Positions 33,318 through 44,285 of a DNA stretch of 64,000 nt are shown here, in pieces. The stretch is from Branchiostoma floridae (taxonomy: Eukaryota; Chordata; Leptocardii; Amphioxiformes; Branchiostomatidae). The stretch covers positions 13,329,986-13,393,985 of the forward strand of contig NC_049980.1 in assembly GCF_000003815.2 (NCBI RefSeq), given 5' to 3'. Both the position numbers and the translations under genes were made by a program. Below the pieces are notes generated by a model. That model saw nothing but the letters and a program-made list of their open reading frames with translations. It was not told where the DNA came from and did not search any database. Every line of letters starts with the position of its first letter. Position 1 is the first letter of the stretch.

Positions 33318-33554
33318 CCCTTAAACTGCCAAACCCGGATATATACGGTGCACATATACATGCCCTGTGTGCCGCTCCCGGTTATATCCGGGATAGCGTA
33401 TTCCCCCGAAGTAGCAGCTTTGCGGGCGTGTAGCTCACAAACCCCGGAAGTTTAAGGGACTTTGGCCTTGTTCGGGGGGTTCTTTTTGGAGGTCAGCGGC
33501 CAACCCTGGCACTGATAGCAATTGTATAGGGCTGAAACTCTGGCAGTTTAAGGG
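33318..33554. mobile_element. piggyBac-type MITE, TTAA target duplication
   Basis: TTAA flanks both ends (33314-33317, 33555-33558). The ends CCCTTAAACTGCCA and TGGCAGTTTAAGGG are perfect 14-bp inverted repeats. The interior has a 'cccggatatatacgg' / 'ggttatatccggga' fold. Confidence 0.85.
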
Positions 33555-33730
33555 TTAAAATCAACTCAAAACACTCATCAATGAGACTTCCATATACATG
33601 TACATGTAGTTAGGCACTAGATCTAGAACTTCATTCTTTGTGTATTTGCACTTATCCACACATATTGAACATAGCCCAATGGCTTCTTATTACAACATTG
33701 CAATAAGTGAATTATTCAACACTTTGTTAC

Positions 33731-33845
33731 TAGCCTGAGTATCATCCTCTGTAGTGACCGCTGGCTCTCTACTTTTGCTTGCTATTAAACCACGGAAGCA
33801 AAAGTAGAGAGCCAGCGGTCACTACGGAGGATGATACTCAGGCTA
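33731..33845. mobile_element. Hairpin MITE, ~50-bp stem, 9-bp target duplication
   Basis: CTTTGTTAC is duplicated at 33722-33730 and 33846-33854. The 115-bp insert is one hairpin: 50 bp from TAGCCTGAGTATCATCCTCT onward pairs with its inverse across a 15-nt loop, with one mismatch. There is no room for coding. Confidence 0.9.
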
Positions 33846-34390
33846 CTTTGTTACATTCTGTAAACAAAACAAATGTGATACAAATTTGCAATAAAAACAA
33901 AAACTCTGATTCAGAGAGCTAAAGCCATGATTAATAGCACTGATGGACAAAAATCATCAATTCACTACTTTTGTAATATGCATACAGTATGTCATCTGAT
34001 CATTTTCATCTATCTTTCATCTATAAGATATAAGAATCATACTCTACTACAGACAATTGTCTCTTCCCTGTGTATGAACAAATATATCGTATATTGAAAT
34101 TCTGAATATCATTGAACAGTTGCATAAAATTGATAACTTATGAACTATCACAAAAACATACAGTGGCATACGTGTATACAGGGTTATTCAATGGCGATTA
34201 GCTTAAGTTAACATGTTGGACTACAACTGAATCATCTATTATGTCACATACATGTTTTAACCCAGTAAAGCAAAGCCCTTTCAGTTTGGAGTTAGAACCA
34301 GAGGCACATAAGTTGGAAGAGTTACTGGCTAAACATGACTTACAAAGTGTGTAATGTTAACATTTGTAAATATGAAATGCACAACATTAA

Positions 34391-34657
34391 TACCCTGGGG
34401 GCCATCCTAGATCGGGCAGGCTAGGACAGTTAATCGGTAGCCCAAGACAATTAGGCCCGCCGAGCTCCTATTAGCGCCCTGGGGAGTTTAAGCCCGATTA
34501 GGTCCACCTGCCCTGGGAAAGGGTAGCAATAACTCCTCCGGGCTTAAACTCCCCCAGAGCGCTAATGTGAGGTTGGCGGGCTGACTGCCTTGGCTCCCCG
34601 AACAAAACTCGCGAACAAATCTTGCTAGCTAACCGGTCCTGTCTGGCTCCCAGGGTA
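34391..34657. mobile_element. GC-rich MITE, TACCCTGG termini
   Basis: The left end TACCCTGGGGGCCA and right end TGGCTCCCAGGGTA form an imperfect inverted repeat. Inside, 'tttaagcccgattagg' and 'gggcttaaactccc' also invert. No target duplication was fixed. Confidence 0.6.
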
Positions 34658-34739
34658 AACATTACAGTGTGGTAATAAGAGCCTGGCTAGACTCATCACA
34701 GTTTTTAGACTGTCCTACAATTGAATATTTATCGTCCAT

Positions 34740-34973
34740 CTATACTTTGCTATCTTCTATGCCTTCCTCGTCTACATCTGTCACAGTGAAACGAAACTCT
34801 TGTCTTGTCGCGCCCTCGTCGCTACTGTCCGACATAAGGCGGTTGTCCTCCTCCTAAGAAGAAGATTCAGTACGATCTAAGTCTGACATGCGAATGTCGG
34901 CGGATGTTTTCCTCTTTTGAGTTTTCGATGCTTCCATCACGTCCTCCTGAGTACCTTCAATCGCTTTCCGAAC
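34740..34973 (-). CDS. Candidate exon of an unknown gene, with an in-frame TAG
   Basis: The acceptor 'gcaaacgtgcag' at 34974 is followed by an acidic and Ser/Lys-rich frame: VRKAIEGTQEDVMEASKTQK..., then DLDRTESSS, then TAG (34854-34856). It reopens as EEDNRLMSDSSDEG... and FRFTVTDVDEEG..., to a second TAG at 34740-34742. The composition is like a disordered region of a real protein on both sides of the first TAG. RFTV fits the RFxV docking motif for SPAK/OSR1-type kinases, a loose match. It may be a terminal exon ending at the first TAG, or a decayed one. I do not recognise the gene. Confidence 0.3.
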
Positions 34974-35663
34974 CTGCACGTTTGCGAGGAGACAACACAA
35001 CACGGAAAGCAGGGCAGTTAGTACGTGATTGTGATTGGAAATGGTAGTACCATGACCATGTCTTATCTTCAAATCACAACAGTGGAACTGTCGAACATTG
35101 GCGGAACCATATCAACAGTGAAGAACTCAGTACTTGCAATCTGTAATCACCTTTCGAGGGTCTAATCCTTTTCTAAGATGGACCTACTAGTATATATAGA
35201 CCTGAAGATTTATAGATGGATTTTGTCTTTGGATACACATCATCTTCCCCCTGGGTTTTCCTCCATTGGTGAACTTTTATTTCTAGTCTACGAATACTTG
35301 AGGGCAGTCATTTCTATTGAGCAAGTTTTTTGGTCTCAAACACTGGGTGTATGTAAATAAGATATTGTGGAACAAAAAAATTATAATTGGGTTGATAGAT
35401 TTGGTACCTCAAATAAGTCTGAAAGAAGTGGTACATAATTTATACAAAATAATGTAGCTGCAATACAATTAAGTGGCAGATTAAGATTAGTAAAAAAGGC
35501 AAACATTTTAATTGAAGATCTGTGTGTGTTTTCATGATCATCTATCTACCTTGTATTGTGTGAAGATGAAGCAAGAAACACAATTCTTTAAGTAAAAAAA
35601 ATTCCTGAGGCGTCGACTGTTGTACATGCCTCTATTTCACTTCCTGTACTATTCTACTTGAAA
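34974..35663. other. No gene or repeat recognised
   Basis: Only short ORFs without domains and AT-rich sequence are seen. Confidence 0.4.
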
Positions 35664-35945
35664 CTTCGACTTTCGCACTCTTTCTTTATCCTTGTGTTCT
35701 ACATTTCTATCTGAGACCGGTGGGATCTATCTTCACTTTTCCACAACAGTCTCTACTTGTAACTTCGACTTTCGCACTCTTTCTTTATCCTTGTGTTCTA
35801 CATTTCTATCTGAGACCGGTGGGATCTATCTTCACTTTTCCGCAACACTCTACTTGAGACTTCGACTTTCGCACTCTTTCTTTATCCTTGTTTTCTACAT
35901 TTCTATCTAAGACCGGTGGGATCTATCTTCGTTTTCCGCACCACT
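35664..35945. repeat. ~98-bp tandem repeat, three units
   Basis: 'cttcgactttcgcactcttt' starts at 35664, 35763 and 35860. Each unit also has 'gagaccggtgggatctatc' (the third has 'aagaccgg'). Confidence 0.9.
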
Positions 35946-36049
35946 CTTTTACTAGCTACCGGTGTACTCTACTACACTACCAAAGTCGCTACGCACGCTA
36001 TTTCATCAACTTCTAGAGTTCATGTGTGTCTATCAGTTCCGTCTGTGGC

Positions 36050-36225
36050 TCATCGCCGCTTCTTCGGATTGAGAGGGCAGTCGTACCGCCAGTGGCCAAC
36101 CTCACCACACGTAAAACATTTGTCGGTCTTGTGGGTGCGTGGCGGGCGTCCCGAGGACAGGCGTGGAGGTGGCCCCCATCCCTCGGCGCCCGTGCCACGT
36201 CCCCACGGGCGGTATGGCTGGGACA
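36050..36225 (-). pseudogene. Zinc-knuckle protein fragment (retroelement gag-like)
   Basis: The minus strand reads a Pro/Gly/Arg-rich stretch followed by KCFTCGEVGHWRYDCP and a basic tail, ending at TGA (36050-36052). CxxCxxxxHxxxxC is complete (codons 36118 down to 36077). Such CCHC knuckles near a C-terminus are typical of Gag-like proteins of LTR or DIRS-type retroelements. The upstream part is cut off where the copy-2 duplication begins (about 36225), so the element class cannot be decided. Confidence 0.6.
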
Positions 36226-36773
36226 AAAACAGCTTCTACACAGCTTGATGATGAGATTGAAAAGAGTTGGGGATAGATAGCCCCGAGAAAGGAGATGGCC
36301 CAATGTTGTATGGTATAATAATTTAGCAAATTGTTGAGTAATTTTTTCGTCCGTAGTCAAGGGTCAGAGACTATTTAGCTTAATATTGCATGTTTGCCCA
36401 GACAGTTACATATTTAACGCTTGAAGTTCTAGAAGCTTCCAAATTGGGTCAACGACCTTGAGGTCATTGAGAGGACACCACACGATTTTGAGCTGAACAT
36501 GTTTTCTCCTTCAGTTATAGTGTTAAGCACACACATCAAAAGTTCTCATGGTAAATATGCTGACACGAGACATCAATTTTGTGCATTGGTTGTCAAATGT
36601 GCAGTTACAAAAACATCATCAAAAGGCACCATACAATATTTATCAGAATGCTTACCTGCTGCAGATAGGGTACAGTACTACTTGGTTGAGAATTTTTCAA
36701 TACTTTTAATATTACACCATAAACATAGATGTATGCGATGTATATATGGGTTGTATATATATATACATATATA

Positions 36774-37674
36774 CAGTGGCCGCGCCCCCCCCAGAAAATA
36801 TGTTGGGGGGGCGTCGCCCCCCAAAAAATCAAGCTGAAACCTTGTGTATTTTTTTGATGATGGAAATTTCATAAAATCAAGCTAGTCTAACAGCAAAATT
36901 TACCCCTGAAAATGCAAGAAATGGCGTTTCAGAGAGTCCCGATTTCAAAATTTCGCCAGACCTCCCTTGTGACGGCTGCGTCTTCGGCGCAGGACAATAT
37001 GTTGCGGGAGCGTTGCTCTGAAAAATCTTTTAAACCAATAGAAATTGTACTATCGTACTTAGCTTAGTTTACAAGCAGAATGTGCCACTGAAATGCAGGA
37101 AATGACGTTTCAGACGGTCAAGATTTTAAAATTTTCTCCGGACCTCCCCAGCGATGACTTGCGTCTCCGGCCCTCACAACGACATGGTGAAAATTTGTGC
37201 GTGGTAGCTTAGGTCATCGCCCTCAAAGATCTTTTTCTTTGACAAAAATGGCATAAGATTTGGCATAGTCTGCAAGCCAAATTTGTCCCTCAAAATACAG
37301 AAAATGTCGTTTCAGAGGGTGCAGATTTCGAAATTTCCCAAGACCAACCTTGCGACAGCTCGCACCTTCGGCACTCGAAATCGTGAAAATATTTTGGGGG
37401 CATCGCCCTCGCTAAAACCATGTGTCTTTCTAACAGAATTGCCATCAAACTTAGCTTAGTCTGGCAGCAAAATTTTCCCGTCAAAACGCAGGAAATGCCG
37501 TTTTAGAGGGTCTAGATTTCAAATTTTCCCGGGGGAGCATGCCCCCGGACCCCCCTAGGGTGGTCGCGCCTCCGGCACAACGGGTAGCGCCTTTGGCGCT
37601 ATGTAAGCGTGTACCGCAAAATTCTGTCAGTAAAAGTTCGCCCCCCCAGACGAAATTTCCTGCCGCCGCCTCTG
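36774..37674. mobile_element. DNA transposon-like insert with four ~190-bp internal repeats
   Basis: It is absent from copy 1 and flanked by ATATATA (36767-36773, 37675-37681). The ends CAGTGGC... and, inverted, CAGAGGCGGCGGCAGG... both run into 'gggggggcg'. Inside, a unit with 'cgtttcagagggt..agattt..aaattt' recurs at about 36928, 37108, 37310 and 37500. No coding region. The duplicated site lies in a TA repeat, so its length (7-8 bp) is uncertain. Confidence 0.8.
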
Positions 37675-37771
37675 ATATATACAACTGTCAACATGTAATG
37701 TGTCACATGGCTTGAAAGTAGCTGTGGTCAGTTCAATGTCATGATCAATCAAAACCTAAGAACAAAATCAC

Positions 37772-37840
37772 CTTGATGAAAAACTGCACATCTTTGGCTG
37801 TGACCTTCACCTTCTTTTTTGGGTTCTCTTCAAAAGAGAC
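37772..37840 (-). CDS. Candidate internal exon, copy 2 (counterpart of 3053-3121)
   Basis: It has the same splice sites and length (69 nt, 23 codons) as copy 1, and an intact frame (VSFEENPKKK... VTAKDVQFFIK). Relative to copy 1 there are 11 substitutions, giving D>E, G>T, E>K and K>D plus synonymous changes, all inside the exon. The ~290 bp of flanking intron compared shows none. The upstream exon of this copy is frameshifted, so this exon is probably not translated from a normal transcript. Confidence 0.35.
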
Positions 37841-39508
37841 CTGTAAAAAATGAGAAACAAAAAAAATATATAATATTTGTTAGGCCACATCAATTTTATT
37901 TGTTGCTCCTTGGATTTTTTCAGAAAAAATGGACTGGCACGTTGAAAAAAACATAAAAATAAAATTCTGCAAAAAGGTTGGGATAGAGAGATCGAGGGGC
38001 TTACTCAACTTTTCGCGGTGGATTTAAGTTCACAGTAACACCATAGACTGCAGTCTAATACCATAATAGAAAAATGTTCGCGATGGTTTTAAGTTCGCGG
38101 TGAAGTGGTCACCGCGAAAACCGCGAACACTAATCCACCGCAAACATTTCTGCATTTACAGTATGTCTTGAATAATAAACACAGCGCCCCATTTTGTTCC
38201 AAACAGAGTTTCTCATCATCATCACATCTCAGTTGCATAGCTACCAAACACCGGGCATTGGGCAGTCTGTCCCAAAAGGTTCTCCACTTCTGACATAATC
38301 GTAATGTTTAAAAAAACAAAGCTTTGAATCACTCGGGAAAATTCACAAGTATCCGGCTTGGTGCAGAGCGTGTGCCGCGAAGATCAGTTGATAACACAAG
38401 AAAACTTTAAATTTTGTGCTTTCCATCATTGTTGACAGACAAACTCGTAAATATAGACATTTAGTCTGCAAAAGCCTTTTTGCGGACGGTGCTGACTTAA
38501 ATGACAATTCCTAACACTCGCTGGTGGCGAGAGAGAAGCAACCGGTCAAACCTGGTTGGCCCCCGCACCCCCCCCCCCCCTACTGTTCTGGTCAGTTGCA
38601 TTGTGATAGCGCTGACATTTGTTGTCCTTTTCCCCTGATTAACTATCAGTTATTGCTAGTAAAAGTAAAATGAAAAATATGTGAATTTAAATGTGTAATA
38701 AACTTTGAAAATAGAAGAAAATAGCATGCATTTTTAAATTGATTTACTTATCGCAAGGTAAAAAAAACCTACACCATTTTCGAATTGTACTGATTCCAGA
38801 AACCCCCCGGTTTGAAACATGGTGACTTCCAAATACGGTCATTTTCCTACATACGCCATTTTCTAGTACGTCAATTTCAAACTGGCCAGGTTCAAACTGG
38901 CCGATTTCAAAGTGGACGATTTCAAATACCTCAGTTCCAACTACACCCTTTTTAAAGGCGACAATAATGAAGCAAACAAGTTGTGGGACTTCTGCTATGG
39001 TTCCCATGCTAACGGCACACCGGGTTTTGTGGCAGGAAATAGCCTTTTGGGGAGGCCGCTCAGCTGCTTAATGCCTGCTGCTAGCTCCAGCAATGTAAAC
39101 AACAGAGATAACCTTACACATGCATTGGAAATTCGTCAAAATGTCACAGTTTTCAGAACCCCAAAGACCCAGTAAGGTATCACTATCAGAAAACTGCCAG
39201 AGGTTTATCAAAACAAACAGCTGGGGGAATTGAAAATTACCTGCACCAGACAAAAATTTTACCTGCACCACTCTGAATTAAGGAAGTATTGGATCATACT
39301 AGAATTGTGCAGGAACCATTGATATATTTTTTTTTACGTTTGATAGGTGGTAACAGTTAATGCAGCTTATGATAATCCACATACACCTACATCATAGGAC
39401 ATTTATGCATAAAACCCAGTACATGGACCAGTGCAAATAGACACCAAAAATACCTGCACAAATCCAATTTTACCTGCACTAACTTGCATATTTATTTTTT
39501 TTTTACTT

Positions 39509-42500
39509 CTACATCTACATAGAATACCCCCAAATGACCCCGCGAGGGGCAAAAGTAGGGGGGGGAGCTGAGGCTCCCGGGTTAGGGCGGGCAGGCCGCC
39601 TGCCTGGCACGGAAGTGCTCAACGTTGGGAGCGCTTACAACCGTGCCAGGCAGGGCATTCCACTCGGGAATTGTGCGTGGGAAAAAAGAATGTTTGTAGA
39701 TATCGGTGCGTGCAAATATGTGTTGATATTTGAAGTCGTGACTACCCCGGGTGCGCCCTTGGGCAGGCTTCAGAATACTGCTGGCGTCTATGTTAATATT
39801 ATTGTTGACTACTTTATAGAAAAAGGTGAGGCGGGCGTTCCTCCTCCTTTCGGAGAGAGGGCGCCACTGCAGGTCTGAAAGCATTTGTGTCACGCTGCTA
39901 GTCTGCCGGTAGTCATTTAGGGTCACTCGGGCTGCCCTGCGCTGGACGGCCTCCACCGCCTGTATCCCTTTGTTGGTGTACGGGTCCCAGACGATGGCAC
40001 TATATTCCAAGTGAGGCCGTACCAGCGCTTTGTAACAAGTGGCCTTGACCCTAGATGGACAATGGGTCAAGTTGCGCCGAATGACTCCTAGGACCTTACC
40101 AGCTTTGCTAGTGGCGTGGTTGATATGGGTGTCCCACCGCAAATCGTCGGACAGTTGTACTCCAAGATAGGGGTGGGACTTAACACCGGTAAGGGCTTCT
40201 CCACAGAGGGAGTACTGAGTTATGATGGGGTGCTTTTTACGGGTGATATGGAGGATGTGACATTTAAAGGGGTTGAACGACATGAGCCAACGATTTTGCC
40301 ATTCTGTTAGCGCATCGAGGTCAGACTGCAGCCCTTGTGCGTCAGAAGGCTTGCTGATAGTTCGATAAATCAAGCAATCGTCAGCGAACAGTCGAACATG
40401 TGAGTCTACGGAATCGGGTAGGTCATTAATGTAGAGCAGGAATAGCAGAGGGCCTAACACAGTACCCTGCGGAACTCCAGAGGTGACCTTGACAGCTTTA
40501 GATGTTCCACCGTCAAAGACAACCCTCTGGGTTCTCTCCGTAAGGAAGGCCCTAAGCCAAGACTGAAGGAGGCCAGAAATACCATAGTGCTCGAGCTTGC
40601 TCAGCAGACGTTCATGTGGCACAGTATCGAATGCTTTGCTAAAGTCAAGCACCGCGGCATCGACCTGTTTGTTCTGGTCCATGTTCTTGGCCAGGTCTTG
40701 GAGGGTAAGCACCAGCTGGCTCTCGCAGGACAGACCCTTCCTGAAGCCGTGTTGCGCAGGGGACAGAATGCCATGAGCGTCTAGATGTTTCATCATGTGG
40801 CTGTGCACGATGTGTTCGAGCACTTTACCACAGACCGATGTCAGAGACACCGGCCTATAGTTTGATGGCAAGGTTCTGTCCCCCTTTTTGAAGATTGGAG
40901 CGATGTTAGCTGTTCTCCAATCTTCAGGAACATCTCCCGTGGATATTGACTGGGAGAATATGACCTGTAATATTGGCGCAATTTGTTCGGCTACATTCTT
41001 CAGGAGGCGAGGTGGTAATCCGTCTGGTCCTGTGGCCTTGCTGGGGTTAAGACAGGAGAGCTGTTTGGCTACCCCCTCCACTGTGATGTTAAGGGAGGGG
41101 ATAGTTGGAGCTTTGGGTTCGCCAAGGGTAGGAACCTTATCCTCCCTGGTAAACACTGACTCAAACTGGGCCCCCAGTGCATCAGCCTTTTCTTTGGGGT
41201 CAGATGTTAGCACCCCCTGATGTCTTAGGGCGGACGCACCAGTAGAGTCTTGTCTGATGGATTTGACATAGCTCCAAAAGGCCTTGGGATTATCCTCGAT
41301 GTTAGACTCCAGGTAATTGGAGACATAATCCCTATGGGCCTTCCTAACTCTCTGCTTAACGCCCTTCCTACACCTCTTGAACTTTGCCCAGGCTTCATTG
41401 GAGTTGGATCTCCTAGCCTTGGAAAAAAGTTCAGACCGCTTACGCATAGCTTTGCGAATCTGGGGAGTTATCCAAGGTTTGTTGGATTGTGGCCTCACTT
41501 TTTTCCTGGGGACATGCTTATTGGCAGCACCACTAACGGCTGCCTTAAACAGCTCCCAGTTTTCTGAGGCAGTGTTGTGCTGAGCCTGGTCTGCAAACTC
41601 TCGACTGTATGTTGCCATATCCTGCTAGAGTGCATCGATGTTAGCTTTCCTCCACAGGTATATGAGCCGATCTTTTGAGTTTGATGTTTGGGGCTTTACT
41701 TGAACATCAATCAGCGGGATGTCATGATCGCTGAGACCTGGTAAGATTTTGACTCTCTCCACTAAGGTGGAATTTGTGGTGAGAAACAGATCCAGGGTGT
41801 TCGAAGTTTGCCCCACAGTACGAGTTGGTTCACAGACCATTTGTTCCAGACCACAGTCATTGGCAAGGCTGATGTAATTGCTAGTGAGAGTGGATGGATT
41901 GGAAGCGGTGGTATTAGCTTCAGGGTTCCAGGTCGCATCAGGCAGGTTGAAGTCACCTGCTAGCTAGATGTGGGCATTGTTGTTATTAGCCCGCTTTTGC
42001 AGCACTGATCTTTCTAGTGCTACAAAATCATCATGACCAGCTGAGGGGGGGCGATAGTAGGCCCCTATGTAGATGGACTTACTGTTAGCCAGATGGACCC
42101 GGACCCAGGTCAACTCGCAGGGACAGTCCGGGTCTGGGTGGTGGGTTGCTATGATGTTGTTCTTTACAGCAACAAGCACACCCCCTCCCCGGCCAGCTCT
42201 GTCTCTCCTGAACACATTGTACGTGTCCGGAAAGATTTCGCTGCTGCCCACTGACGAGTCCAGCCACGTCTCAGTGCCAACAACAATGTCTGGTTGCACA
42301 GCTTCGCAAAATGCATGCAGTTCAGGTACCTTATTGCGGATAGATTGAAAGTTGATCACACAGGTCCTGACTGGTTTGGTATGTGTGCGGTCGCGAGGCG
42401 GTGGAGTAATACCATATCCGATAGGCGAAGACGTAGCGATAGGCGAGCCGATAGATCTTGCTGGACTAGAACAGGTGCTGGTGTTAAAAGAAGAGAAACA

Positions 42501-43470
42501 ATTAGAAGTTTCGAATACTGTAGTGTTGAAGAGGCTGGAGCTGAAGTTAGGTAGGCCGCAGGAGCAGCAAATCCAGGACACGTTAGGGTTGTTGATGGTA
42601 TTATAGACCGGTGTTGACATACCCATGCAGTCAGTATGGTACCAGACATCACATGAGTCGCAACAGATGGCATGCCGGCCGTCCACCTTTTCCCACCTGA
42701 CGGCTCGATGGCATACGCCGCAGGGGTACTTCGGTGCCCTAGGTCCCGGATTTAACTCCACATCTCCAGCCAGAAGGATTATCAGGGTGAGGCTGAACAG
42801 AGTGAATTTAGGTCTGCAGTGGGGTGCTAGTTTACCATTAGAGTTAATAAAGATAGAGACTAATGTTAACTTCAGGGGGTGATTGGCACATGTGTTGTCC
42901 AGCAGGGGAGTTAACGGGAATGGACTGTTAAAGGATGGTTTAAGGGTGTGTGGTATACCTTCATGCCTGGGAGTGAAGGGAGAGGGATCATGGTGAGAGT
43001 TTACAATTAACACTAAGCAGTGGGCTGTTAGTAGAATGCTGCCCAAGATGGTTGAGAATGTAACGAAACATGTCATAATGCTTGACCTGCAGGGGTTCTC
43101 TCCTACTCAACAGGAGGAACGCCACGCTGGTGGGGGGCAAATTACATCGTAAATATGGGATATACAATATAGAGAACAGTACTATAGAATGTATATAAAA
43201 GTGGAACGGTCTCACCGGTCGGCAAAGGTGGCGTCGAGCACGCTCCGGGAGACGGGGGAGGGGGGCGCTAAGAAAATCTAAGAAAAAGAACTAAAAATGC
43301 GCCGCCCAAGAGCGTCCGGGGTCCAGAAAGTTCAGGCTGATGTTACGGCTGTTTGTAGATGTAAAGATGTGTGGATGGAGTGTGGAAACAAAACTAAAAA
43401 GAACTAAAAAGAGTGGAATGTGATGGAGCTCTAAAATCGGCCTCCCGCCCGCCCGGGATGACCTCTGACC
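39509..43470 (-). mobile_element. Near-complete CR1-like LINE, 3962 bp, empty site known from copy 1
   Basis: TACTT is duplicated at 39504-39508 and 43471-43475; copy 1 has the single site at about 9977-9983. On the minus strand the order is a ~394-bp 5' UTR, one long ORF (43076 to 39582) and a very short 3' UTR. The 3' end contains ATTCTATG followed by 'tagatgtag', like the short terminal repeats of CR1 elements rather than poly(A). It inserted at the tail junction of a SINE. Confidence 0.92.
39582..43076 (-). pseudogene. LINE polyprotein: 2A-like motif, PHD-type finger, APE endonuclease, reverse transcriptase; two TAG codons
   Basis: One frame of about 1165 codons from ATG 43076 has only two stops: TAG at 41964-41966 (in the endonuclease, just before LAGDFNLPD) and TAG at 41625-41627 (before QDMATYSREF). 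In order: a hydrophobic N-terminus (residues 3-26); the 2A-type motif GDVELNPGP (residues 104-112) after a hydrophobic stretch; a Cys4-His-Cys3 PHD-like finger (about 119-172); endonuclease blocks (NFQSIRNK, GTETWLD, RGGGVLVAV, GAYYRPP); and RT blocks SNYRPVSLTS, LDFSKAFDTV, GVPQGTVLGP and catalytic FADD. The C-terminus has WNALP. 2A sequences upstream of such fingers are known in non-LTR elements of amphioxus and sea urchin. The frame may simply begin at this ATG; no separate ORF1 is visible. Confidence 0.92.
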
Positions 43471-43942
43471 TACTTAATGGTCACCACGTAACAAGGCCTG
43501 AAGGCCACTTCAAGGTTACGGGTTACATGATTGGAACTGTAACAGCATCTCTTCACCCTAGGTCAGAAACATCATGATTGAGACCAGCCCAATTGCTCAC
43601 TATGAGTGAGGACTTAAACTGACCCAATAGGCGAAGCAGGGGTTACGAGGGCTGCTCGGGAAATTCCCTACCCCATTTTGGCCGGAATGGTTTGATCCGC
43701 TACATGTTCGCACATGCGGCGGGTTCTTTTACGTGCTTGGGGTGTTGCTCTCCCCGAACACGGGACCTCCATCAGAAGGCGGCCCTAGCCGAAGCTAGGT
43801 ACTCATTTTCACCTGAGTAAAGTGAGGAAAGTCGTGTAAAGTGCCTTTCCCAAGGACACAAGATCGGTGACACGCAGCTGGATTCAAACCCGCAACCTCT
43901 CGGTCACGGGCCGTACGCAATACCACTGTGCTACGCGGTCCC
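43471..43942 (-). mobile_element. tRNA-derived SINE, copy 2 counterpart
   Basis: Nearly identical to 9979-10450, with the same A and B boxes on the minus strand. Its poly(A) tail (as T, about 39491-39504) is now 4 kb away because the LINE inserted between body and tail. One change, 'ggattcaaacc', damages the B box (TTCGA to TTTGA on the minus strand). Confidence 0.8.
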
Positions 43943-44285
43943 ACTAAAATCACCTACATCATAGGACATTTATGCATAAAACCCAGTACATGGACCAGTG
44001 CAAATAGATATGCAGTTGGTATTTCAAGCCCTGTAAACAGTGTACTTGATCAGGCATTCACACGTTTTGGCGCTTACCGGTCAAAGAAAATAACGAGAGA
44101 GTGACGTAGTGAAAACTTTATAATCATATCTACAAAGTTTTACAGTCACTTGTACAGAGGAAGCTAGCCTTGTAGGATTTTAAAATGCCAGTGTAATTTG
44201 AATACTCCACCAAACAGATTTCTTTTTAGTGAAATTGACGTATTGTTAATTCACAAGTTTTCACATACTGAATCAGGTCCAGGTT

